This document shows, piece by piece, positions 1-5,649 of a stretch of 5,649 nt of DNA. The stretch's first letter is position 1; every line of letters begins with the position of its first letter. Made by a program: the position numbers and the translations under genes. The notes below the pieces were generated by a model that had not been told where the DNA came from, made no database searches, and saw only the letters and a program-made list of their open reading frames with translations. The stretch comes from an uncultured Eubacteriales bacterium (GTDB lineage Bacteria; Bacillota_A; Clostridia; Lachnospirales; Lachnospiraceae), in assembly GCA_900321365.1 (NCBI GenBank), contig ONVT01000296.1, positions 1-5,649 of the forward strand, in the 5' to 3' direction.

Positions 1-80
1 ATTCAGTAATCTCGTTTCCTTCGTCCTTCGGACTCGCCCTAAAGGACTAGCTTCGCGTCGAAACCGAGAACTGAATTCAG
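1..80. repeat. Imperfect inverted repeat / structured element
   Basis: This noncoding stretch lies downstream of the CNNM gene. ATTCAG (1-6) can pair with CTGAAT (71-76), CTCG (11-14) with CGAG (65-68), and TTTC (15-18) with GAAA (60-63), leaving small bulges. Inside, GTCCTT (23-28) can pair with AAGGAC (42-47), or GTCC-TTC-GGAC (23-33) can form a small local hairpin. The right arm runs into the perfect palindrome CTGAATTCAG (71-80). ATTCAG occurs three times, at 1-6, 75-80 and 131-136. There is no U-tract placed to make it a terminator for the minus-strand genes. It could be a dispersed palindromic repeat or the end of a structured transcript; the sequence does not decide between them. The rest of the gap to the CNNM stop (81-132) shows nothing recognisable. 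Confidence 0.5.
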
Positions 81-132
81 CTCCTTTTTGTCCTGTATGA
101 TAGTTTGAACGTCCGCTTCTGAGAAATAGCAT

Positions 133-1431
133 TCAGTCTGTGCTTTCCGGTGGTATTTTCGATACATCAAGCCACCCGATCATGGTACCGGAAACACTCA
201 GGATCCTGAAACGGTATCCGAGCTTAGCATCCTCGATCACGTGTCCCCTGTCGCGGGAGGTCGGTATGTGCCCGAGCTGCTGGGTGAGATAGCCGCTCAA
301 CGTATCATAGTCATCCTGCTCGACGGTCTTCCCGAGCACTTTCCAGACATCCTCCAGAAGCGCCTTCCCGTTCATGCGCAGGTGTCCTTCCCCCACCTTC
401 GCGATCAGCTTCTCCTCCCTGTCATACTCATCAAGGATGTTGCCGACGATCTCCTCAAGGATATCCTCCATGGTCACAAGGCCGCTCGTCTCCCCGTATT
501 CGTTGACCACGATGGCCATCTGCTTCCTGCTCTCCTGCATCTGCCTAAAGAGAGCATCCACCTCCAACGTTTCCGGGATGAATACTACCTCTCTGAGCAG
601 ATGGGGAATCTCACCGATCCTGTCTTCATTGAACTGATCCTTCATGTGGAACAGCATGGCGTCCTTCAGGTAGAGCGCACCGATAATATTGTCGATGTTT
701 CCCTCATAGACCGGGAATCTGGAATTCGGCGCCTGCACCATATACCGGATCGCCTCATCCAGGGTAAGGCCGCAGTCCAGGGCGTCGATCTCCGCCCGGT
801 GGGTCATGATATCGTCCGCCTGTTTGTCATCCAGCTCGAAGATGTTCGAGATCATCTCGGCCTCATCCTTGTCAATGGCTCCCTGCTCATGTCCCTCGTT
901 GACCATGGAGAGAATCTCATCTTCCGTTACTTCATCTTCCAGGCTTTTCGGATCTATCCCCGAAGCCCTTGCGGGAAGAGAAGCCAGAAAAGAAAGCGGC
1001 GTCGTGAACGGAACCGAGACTGTCGTGAAGAGAAGGCCCGGCGCGCTCAGCGTCAGTGCTGTTCTCACAGGATACATCTTCGCGATATAATGCGGAAGTG
1101 CTGCTCCAAACAGGTAGACACACAGCGCATATACAAAGGCGCACAAAAAACGGTTCTGCCTCCATGCAAGGCAAAGGGCCGCAGAGCCTGCCGCTGCGGT
1201 CAGGATCTGCCAGAACCATACCGAGCGGAACAGCTTTGTCGGATTCTCACGCGCCTTCTTCACCCTTATCCGGGCGTGTTCCGGACGGGAGGAGAGCGGA
1301 GCTTCCTCCTGCTCAAAGTCATTGTCCTGAACCTTGTTTATGGCTGAGTAATATGCCATCTGTATGGCGTCAATCAATATGAGGATAACGGAAACCGCGA
1401 TCCATATAAGCGGGTCCACATTGTCTCCCAT
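133..1431 (-). CDS. CNNM/CorC-family membrane protein with DUF21-like domain, paired CBS domains and CorC_HlyC domain
   Basis: This 432-residue protein has the architecture of the 'hemolysin-like' CNNM/CorC family, whose studied members bind or transport Mg2+. An N-terminal membrane domain has hydrophobic segments at about 8-27, 72-90, 94-113 and 122-150. The CBS pair spans about 206-265 and 278-335 and includes the family hallmark NEYGETSGLVTMEDILEEIVG (310-330). A CorC_HlyC domain covers about 345-425. The length is normal for the family. The start at 1431 is preferred over the ATG at 1437 because GGGAG (1440-1444) sits 8 nt upstream of it but only 2 nt from the other. The gene is last in the apparent rex-alr unit, 88 nt after alr. 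Oddly, the membrane domain lacks the usual SAxETA-like and G-E-x-x-P-K residues, so transport activity is uncertain. The domain assignment is firm; the substrate is inference. Confidence 0.9.
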   Translation of the reverse strand: MGDNVDPLIWIAVSVILILIDAIQMAYYSAINKVQDNDFEQEEAPLSSRPEHARIRVKKARENPTKLFRSVWFWQILTAAAGSAALCLAWRQNRFLCAFVYALCVYLFGAALPHYIAKMYPVRTALTLSAPGLLFTTVSVPFTTPLSFLASLPARASGIDPKSLEDEVTEDEILSMVNEGHEQGAIDKDEAEMISNIFELDDKQADDIMTHRAEIDALDCGLTLDEAIRYMVQAPNSRFPVYEGNIDNIIGALYLKDAMLFHMKDQFNEDRIGEIPHLLREVVFIPETLEVDALFRQMQESRKQMAIVVNEYGETSGLVTMEDILEEIVGNILDEYDREEKLIAKVGEGHLRMNGKALLEDVWKVLGKTVEQDDYDTLSGYLTQQLGHIPTSRDRGHVIEDAKLGYRFRILSVSGTMIGWLDVSKIPPESTD

Positions 1432-1519
1432 CGGCATCTCTCCCGTTATGTCAAATACTGAAAGCGCCTGCGTTTATACACAGATCTTTTCTGCACGATC
1501 TCTAATCATACGCCTCAAT

Positions 1520-2647
1520 TCAGGGTCCGTCAAATACTCTCGGCACCCTTGCGTTGATATCGCATGTGAGCTCATAGGGAAAACGACCGCTGATTCTTCC
1601 CAGTTCGTCCGCCGTGATTTCCTCGCTGCCGTCCCTTCCAAGAAGCGTAACCTGGTCAAACTCCTCCGCCTCGATGTCGGTGACATCCACCATGAACTGG
1701 TCCATGCACACACGGCCGATGATGGGAGCGCTTTTTCCCCGGATCAGGACACGGCCCTTGTTGGACAGGAGCCTCGGATAACCGTCTCCGTATCCCGCCG
1801 GTATCGTCGCGATCCTGGTCTTTCTCTTCGTGACAAATGTGCCGCCGTAGCTGACCGGACAGCCCTCGGGAACCTCCTTGATATAGGCGATGTGGCTGAC
1901 CAGGGACATGACGCTTCTTAAGGGCAGCGCAGAGCGGTCGACCTCACCGGACGGATAGATTCCATAGATGGTTATGCCAGCGCGGACCGCATCAAGCTGG
2001 AAATGGGACAGCTCCATGATGCCGGCACTGTTATTAACATGCCGCATGCCTGGGTCAGCGCCCCTTTGGCGGAGCATCTCTTCGAACTGGGTGAAGCGCT
2101 CGAACTGCATATTGGCGAAGGTCTTGTCATACTCATCTGCTTTCGCGAAGTGGGTAAATGTGCCCTCTACATGAAGATTCGGAAGGGAAGAAGCCTTTGC
2201 CGCCTCATCGGCGCCTTTTTCACTGACGGGGAAGCCGATCCTCGACATACCGGTATCGACTGCAAGATGGATGGGAACCTTCACTCCGGCACGCTCTGCC
2301 GCCTCATTCAGCTGCTTGGCCATCGAATACTTGAATACAGCAATCCGGATGTCATGCCTCACGATGGTGTCATAGTCCTCAGGAAAGACAAACCCCAGGA
2401 TCAGGATGGGTTTCTTTACCCCGGCTTTGCGAAGCTGCATTGCCTCTTCCACCGTCGCGACCGCAAACCCCCACAGGAAGTCATATCCTTCCGTCAGCGC
2501 GGCGATCCTGAGGGCCCCGTGTCCGTACGCGTCGGTCTTGATGACCGCAATCATACGGGTCTCATCCTTTAATCTGTCTCTCATGCTGAGAATGTTTGCC
2601 TCGACCGCGCCAAGGTCGATTCTGGCGCAGATTCTTCTGTGTCCCAT
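1520..2647 (-). CDS. alr: Alanine racemase (PLP-dependent)
   Basis: The 375-residue protein interconverts L- and D-alanine in the cytoplasm, supplying D-Ala for peptidoglycan. It is a full-length fold-type III enzyme. The N-terminal barrel carries the PLP lysine K37 in the motif K-T-D-A-Y-G-H-G (37-44). The D-T-G-M-S-R-I-G segment (131-138) contains substrate-binding R136. The catalytic tyrosine of the second subunit is Y267 in S-Y-G-G-T. The C-terminal domain has the C-M-D-Q motif (314-317), Y358 and the closing R-V-P-R-V-F (368-372). The start is supported by GAGGAA (2655-2660), 7 nt upstream. The gene begins 14 nt after the rex stop, so it is very likely co-transcribed with rex. Position 129, normally the lysine that becomes carbamylated, is alanine here. 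Alr of this kind is often near acpS or mazF in Firmicutes; neither is present in this window. Confidence 0.97.
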   Translation of the reverse strand: MGHRRICARIDLGAVEANILSMRDRLKDETRMIAVIKTDAYGHGALRIAALTEGYDFLWGFAVATVEEAMQLRKAGVKKPILILGFVFPEDYDTIVRHDIRIAVFKYSMAKQLNEAAERAGVKVPIHLAVDTGMSRIGFPVSEKGADEAAKASSLPNLHVEGTFTHFAKADEYDKTFANMQFERFTQFEEMLRQRGADPGMRHVNNSAGIMELSHFQLDAVRAGITIYGIYPSGEVDRSALPLRSVMSLVSHIAYIKEVPEGCPVSYGGTFVTKRKTRIATIPAGYGDGYPRLLSNKGRVLIRGKSAPIIGRVCMDQFMVDVTDIEAEEFDQVTLLGRDGSEEITADELGRISGRFPYELTCDINARVPRVFDGP

Positions 2648-2661
2648 AAACCGGTTCCTCT

Positions 2662-3288
2662 TCAGTGGTTGATCTTGTAGGAAAGCTGCATCAGGCTTTC
2701 GGACAGATGTACGCTCTGGACCGTGATGTAATCAGGCACATCCAGATCCGTTCGGGCAAAGTTCCAGATCCCCTTTATTCCTCCCTCATCCAGAACTGGC
2801 ACGATCTGTCTGGCTGCCTCCGGAGGAACCGCGATCACCGCGATGTCAATCTTGTGTTCCTTCAGATAAGAAGGCATCTGATCCAGCGGATAGACCGGTA
2901 TGTCATGGTCGATGCAGGGAAGATGCTTTTCCGGATTCCTGTCGAAACAGGCCTCGACATGGAACCCGCGCTTCTGGAATCCGACATAATTCCCGATCGC
3001 ACGGCCAAGTCTCCCGGCACCGATGATAATCAGCCGGTAATCCCTGTCCAGCCCGAGGATCTTTCCGATTTCTTCGTAGAGATGATGGACATTGTAACCG
3101 TATCCCTGCTGTCCGAACCCGCCGAACAGGTTCAGGTCCTGACGGATCTGCGAGGCAGTTACGTTCATCTGGCTGCTCAGCTCGGCAGAGGAGATTCTCT
3201 CCACTCCCTCTTCCATCAGCATGCTGAGATAACGATGGTAACGGGGAAGACGGTTGATGACAGCTTTCGAAATCCCTTTCTTGTCCAT
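2662..3288 (-). CDS. rex: Redox-sensing transcriptional repressor Rex
   Basis: This 208-residue protein is a full-length Rex, a dimeric cytoplasmic repressor that binds DNA when NADH is low and releases it when NADH is high. It usually controls fermentation and respiration genes. Residues 1-80 form the winged helix, with the recognition region N-V-T-A-S-Q-I-R-Q-D-L (42-52) followed by FGGFGQQGYGYNV (55-67), a variant I associate with Lachnospiraceae. The Rossmann domain has G-A-G-R-L-G (90-95) and the acidic D116 in C-F-D-R-N-P expected for NAD(H) binding. The last helix (about 195-208) fits the domain-swapped C-terminus of the family. The ribosome site AAAGGAG (3298-3304) is 9 nt from the ATG. 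It is first in the unit with alr and is divergent from the ABC-F gene, matching the ydiF-rex neighbourhood known in Bacillus. Autoregulation is suggested by the promoter overlap. Confidence 0.97.
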   Translation of the reverse strand: MDKKGISKAVINRLPRYHRYLSMLMEEGVERISSAELSSQMNVTASQIRQDLNLFGGFGQQGYGYNVHHLYEEIGKILGLDRDYRLIIIGAGRLGRAIGNYVGFQKRGFHVEACFDRNPEKHLPCIDHDIPVYPLDQMPSYLKEHKIDIAVIAVPPEAARQIVPVLDEGGIKGIWNFARTDLDVPDYITVQSVHLSESLMQLSYKINH

Positions 3289-3332
3289 AGATTCATACTC
3301 CTTTGCATGGGTATGGACGAAACAATCACGGT

Positions 3333-3350
3333 TATTCTACTTTTTAACAA
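3333..3350 (-). promoter_or_regulatory. Possible Rex operator overlapping the rex promoter
   Basis: The Firmicute Rex site is about TTGTTAA-N4-TTAACAA. On the minus strand, the half TTGTTAA is perfect (3344-3350) and lies in the promoter spacer. The second half, TAGAATA (3333-3339), matches at only 3 of 7 positions and overlaps the -10 hexamer. The overall match is 10 of 14 defined bases. Its placement is right for repressing rex, but the weak half-site makes this a candidate only. Confidence 0.4.
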
Positions 3351-3362
3351 TGTTGTTGTCAA
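3334..3362 (-). promoter_or_regulatory. Sigma-A-type promoter of the rex-alr unit
   Basis: Read on the minus strand, a perfect -35 hexamer TTGACA (3357-3362) is followed after exactly 17 nt by TAGAAT (3334-3339), one base from the TATAAT consensus. Transcription would start near 3327, giving a 5' leader of about 39 nt with the rex ribosome site in it. Nothing else in this region comes as close to consensus on the minus strand. It probably drives rex, alr and perhaps the CNNM gene. Confidence 0.8.
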
Positions 3363-3457
3363 CGGATTGTGTAAAAGACATGCTGCGATATACCATATTT
3401 ACTCAAAGCAAAGATCCGCCCAGTGCTGCGGCGCAGTTCTCCGGGTTTCTCACAGAC

Positions 3458-3486
3458 TTGATTTTTGAGGAACGATTCAATAAGAT
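3458..3486 (+). promoter_or_regulatory. Candidate promoter of the ABC-F gene
   Basis: TTGATT (3458-3463) and TAAGAT (3481-3486) are separated by 17 nt, and each matches 4 of 6 consensus bases. Transcription would start near 3493, about 46 nt before the preferred start codon. A weaker alternative is TTGTGT (3367-3372) with TACCAT (3391-3396), 18 nt apart. The gene needs its own promoter because it is divergent from rex, but this particular choice is only moderately supported. Confidence 0.35.
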
Positions 3487-3495
3487 GGTACCATC
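3484..3495. promoter_or_regulatory. Perfect 12-bp palindrome at the ABC-F candidate start site
   Basis: GATGGTACCATC is a perfect inverted repeat overlapping the candidate -10 and predicted transcription start of the ABC-F gene. Its position would suit a dimeric repressor, but its sequence is not Rex-like and I do not recognise the regulator. A chance palindrome is possible. Confidence 0.25.
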
Positions 3496-3528
3496 ATCTT
3501 TGTGAAGAATGCAGATATGGAAGGATCC

Positions 3529-3534
3529 GGGAGG
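3529..3534 (+). promoter_or_regulatory. Ribosome binding site that decides the ABC-F start
   Basis: GGGAGG ends 4 nt before the ATG at 3539, a somewhat tight spacing, with further GAG bases extending it. The in-frame ATG at 3509 has only a weak GAAG upstream. The protein beginning at 3539 (M-I-L-D-C-x-N-I-x-K-S-F-G) also matches the usual ABC-F N-terminus, so 3539 is preferred. Confidence 0.7.
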
Positions 3535-3538
3535 GAGT

Positions 3539-5503
3539 ATGATTCTCGACTGCCATAATATACATAAATCCTTCGGGACGGATGTGATTCTGAGAGGAGG
3601 GTCGTTCCATGTCCAGGAGCATGAGAAGGCGGCGCTGGTGGGGATCAACGGTGCCGGAAAGACGACGCTGCTTCGGATCATCATGGGCCTGGAGCCGGCG
3701 GATGACGGGGATGTAACGTTTTCGAAGGGAACTTCGGTCGGTTATCTTGCCCAGATGAACATGCTGTCCGGCGGCAGGTCGATTTATGATGAGGTTGCGC
3801 AGGTGATGCAGCCCGTCATCGAGATGGAACAGCAGCTGCGCCGGATGGAGGCTCAGATGAACCTTGTGGACGGAGCGCAGCTGGATGAGCTGATGGAACG
3901 GTACCATCAGACACAGACGCATTTTGAGCAGGTGGGCGGATACGCCTGGAAGAGTGAGATCGCCGGCGTGCTGCGCGGACTTGGCTTTACAGACGAGGAA
4001 TTCGACAAGCCGGTCGACACGCTCTCAGGCGGTCAGAAAACGCGGGTCGCTCTTGGGAAGCTGCTTCTCTCCTCCCCGGACCTGATGCTCCTGGACGAAC
4101 CGACAAACCATCTGGATCTCAATTCGGTCGAGTGGCTGGAGAATTATCTCCTGAATTACCGTGGAGCCGTGCTGGTCGTCGCGCATGACCGCTACTTCCT
4201 GAATAAGGTTGTCTCGAAGGTTGTAGAGATCGACCAGGGCCGCATTACTGTTTTTTCCGGAGATTACAGCGCCTATTCCGAGAAAAAGCATCAGCTTCGG
4301 CAGGCGCAGCTTCGGGCCTGGCAGAACCAGCAGGAACAGATCCGTCACCAGGAGGAGGTAATCGCAAGGCTCAAAAGCTTTAACCGGGAGAAGTCCATCC
4401 GCAGGGCCGAGAGCCGTGAGAAGATGCTTGACAGGATCGAACGTCTGGAGAAGCCCTCTGAGGAGCGCTCTGATATGCACCTGAAGCTCACGGCGAGTGT
4501 GGAATCCGGAAAGGATGTGCTGCGGGCGGAACATTTGTCCAAATCCTTTGAATTCAATCTGTTTGAAAACCTGGAGCTTGAGATCCGCCGCTCAGAGAAG
4601 GTCTCCCTCATCGGGAACAACGGGACCGGCAAGTCCACGCTCCTGAAGATTCTCATCGGTCAGATGGATGCGGATGAAGGAACCGTGACGCTCGGGACTA
4701 ATGTGCACATCGGCTATTATGACCAGGAGCACCAGATCCTTCATCCGGACAAGACCCTGTTCCAGGAGCTGCAGGATGAACATCCCGGCATGAACAACAC
4801 ACAGATCCGGGATACGCTGGCTGCTTTTCTCTTTACCGGAGACGATGTATTCAAGCTTGTCAGTGATCTGTCCGGGGGTGAGCGGGGCAGGCTGTCCCTT
4901 GCGAAGCTGATGCTCTCAAAGGCGAATTTCCTTATTCTTGACGAGCCGACGAACCATCTGGACATTCTGTCGAGGGAGATTCTTGAGGATGCAATCTGCA
5001 GCTATACCGGCACGGTTTTGTGCGTCTCCCACGACCGTTGGTTCATTAACCGTATCTCGACACGGATTCTGGACCTGACCGGTCAGATTCTGATTTCCTA
5101 CAACGGTAACTATGATTACTACCTGGAGAAGCACGACGAGCTGACGAGTCGTTTCGTCTCCTCTTCCACCCATTCATCCGGCGGAGCCATTTCCACGTCC
5201 AACGCCTCCCATCTGGTGATGGCAAGGCATCTGGATCCGGAGGAAGCCTCCGGCTCAAAGACAGACTGGGAAAAACAGAAGAAGGAACAGGCGGCTGCCA
5301 GGAAGAAAGAGGCAAGACTGCGAGAAACAGAGGAGGCGATCTCCTCTCTGGAAGATCGTGACCGCCAGATCGACGATTTGCTGGCAAGGGAGGAAGTCTA
5401 TACCGATCTGGAGAAGGTTACACAGCTGTCCGAAGAAAAGGCACAGATCGCGCAGCAGCTTGAGACCCTCTATGACGAGTGGGCCGGCCTGTCGGAGGAA
5501 TAG
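3539..5503 (+). CDS. ydiF: ABC-F family ATPase, YdiF-like, ribosome-associated
   Basis: This 654-residue protein has two ATPase domains and no membrane segments, so it is an ABC-F protein, not an exporter. Such proteins act at the ribosomal E site. Domain 1 has Walker A G-I-N-G-A-G-K-T-T (35-43), signature LSGGQ (162-166), Walker B L-M-L-L-D-E-P-T-N-H-L-D (182-193, catalytic E187) and switch H216. A charged P-site-tRNA-interaction linker covers about 240-320. Domain 2 has G-N-N-G-T-G-K-S-T (359-367), LSGGE (444-448), L-I-L-D-E-P-T-N-H-L-D (465-475, E469) and H498. A Ser-rich hinge (540-573) leads to a C-terminal coiled coil (about 574-650). All catalytic residues are intact. From memory it resembles Bacillus YdiF closely in length, linker and C-terminal coiled coil, and YdiF also sits near rex. 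An antibiotic-resistance role is possible for ABC-F proteins, but the housekeeping type is more likely. Confidence 0.95.
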   Translation: MILDCHNIHKSFGTDVILRGGSFHVQEHEKAALVGINGAGKTTLLRIIMGLEPADDGDVTFSKGTSVGYLAQMNMLSGGRSIYDEVAQVMQPVIEMEQQLRRMEAQMNLVDGAQLDELMERYHQTQTHFEQVGGYAWKSEIAGVLRGLGFTDEEFDKPVDTLSGGQKTRVALGKLLLSSPDLMLLDEPTNHLDLNSVEWLENYLLNYRGAVLVVAHDRYFLNKVVSKVVEIDQGRITVFSGDYSAYSEKKHQLRQAQLRAWQNQQEQIRHQEEVIARLKSFNREKSIRRAESREKMLDRIERLEKPSEERSDMHLKLTASVESGKDVLRAEHLSKSFEFNLFENLELEIRRSEKVSLIGNNGTGKSTLLKILIGQMDADEGTVTLGTNVHIGYYDQEHQILHPDKTLFQELQDEHPGMNNTQIRDTLAAFLFTGDDVFKLVSDLSGGERGRLSLAKLMLSKANFLILDEPTNHLDILSREILEDAICSYTGTVLCVSHDRWFINRISTRILDLTGQILISYNGNYDYYLEKHDELTSRFVSSSTHSSGGAISTSNASHLVMARHLDPEEASGSKTDWEKQKKEQAAARKKEARLRETEEAISSLEDRDRQIDDLLAREEVYTDLEKVTQLSEEKAQIAQQLETLYDEWAGLSEE

Positions 5504-5610
5504 AATCTGTCGTATAATAATCATGCTCAGGCCGACGGATCATTATGTACGCAGCCGGTTCACTTATACTCGCGAACGAAATTCTTTTCCGTTTTGGACG
5601 ATTTCACTAT

Positions 5611-5649
5611 GGCATCAGGACTCCGTCAGCTTCGCTGACACCTCATGCC
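5611..5649. repeat. Strong palindrome / hairpin at the right window edge
   Basis: The core GTCAGC-TTC-GCTGAC forms a perfect 6-bp stem. Outside it, GGCATCAGG (5611-5619) pairs with CCTCATGCC (5641-5649) at 8 of 9 positions, with ACTCC unpaired on the left side. It lies about 108 nt past the ABC-F stop. It could be that gene's terminator, but the window ends before any U-tract could be seen, and no U-tract follows it on the minus strand. A dispersed palindromic repeat is an equal possibility. Between 5504 and 5610 I see only an isolated TATAAT (5513-5518) and a weak AT-rich inverted repeat (5517-5524 with 5539-5546). Confidence 0.5.

Noticed and set aside
81..89. AAAAAGGAG on the minus strand as the ribosome site of a further gene after CNNM
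   Set aside because: No ATG, GTG or TTG follows at a usable distance, and no coding frame with recognisable content continues to the left edge.
241..1347. Long plus-strand open frame of 368 codons antisense to the CNNM gene
   Set aside because: Its translation is a low-complexity His/Arg/Leu-rich product with no recognisable domain and no ribosome site, while the opposite strand encodes a clear CNNM/CorC protein.
1473..1478. TATAAA on the minus strand in the alr-CNNM gap, as a separate CNNM promoter
   Set aside because: The hexamer 17 nt upstream is AGATCG, far from TTGACA, and there is no proper extended -10. The TTGACA-like bases near 1446-1451 are too close to the start codon to serve it.
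2665..3468. Plus-strand open frame of 267 codons covering rex in antisense
   Set aside because: It mirrors rex, has no ribosome site or known domain, and runs through the rex promoter region.
3509..3538. Upstream ATG extending the ABC-F protein by 10 residues
   Set aside because: It has a poor ribosome site, whereas the ATG at 3539 follows GGGAGG and matches the family N-terminus.
4025..4534. Minus-strand open frame antisense to the ABC-F gene
   Set aside because: It is a shadow of the conserved ATPase coding sequence, without ribosome site or recognisable domain.
5560..5600. Possible terminator hairpin (AACG with CGTT followed by a short T-run)
   Set aside because: The stem is only 4 bp and the T-run is interrupted, so it is too weak to call.

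Overview
The window looks like core chromosome from a clostridial Firmicute, probably a Lachnospiraceae-type gut anaerobe. The evidence is strong AGGAGG-like ribosome sites, a Rex repressor with the GGFGQQGYGYNV variant of the recognition region, a YdiF-type ABC-F protein beside rex, and moderate GC content judged by eye. The genus cannot be fixed from the sequence alone.

Layout: positions 1-132 hold no gene but contain an imperfect inverted repeat (1-76) and a short spacer. Three genes lie on the minus strand and read right to left: rex (redox-sensing repressor, 3288-2662), alr (alanine racemase, 2647-1520) and a CNNM/CorC-type membrane protein with paired CBS domains (1431-133). The rex-alr gap is 14 nt and the alr-CNNM gap is 88 nt with the preferred start. 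No convincing terminator lies in either gap, so the three are probably one transcription unit. A 250-nt intergenic region (3289-3538) separates this unit from a divergent ABC-F ATPase gene on the plus strand (3539-5503). Positions 5504-5649 hold no supportable gene and end in a strong palindrome (5611-5649).

How the genes relate: Rex senses the NADH/NAD+ ratio and probably controls its own promoter, which is a near-consensus site carrying a Rex-like half-site. Through read-through it would also set expression of alr, which supplies D-alanine for peptidoglycan. The CNNM protein is an inner-membrane ion or Mg2+ handling candidate with a degenerate membrane domain. The ABC-F protein is a soluble ribosome-associated ATPase.

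I found no mobile element, CRISPR array, RNA gene or evident new multi-gene system. The points most worth checking are the alanine at the usual carbamylated-lysine position of Alr, the loss of conserved polar residues in the DUF21 domain, the promoter/operator overlap upstream of rex, and the structured palindromic sequences at both window edges.
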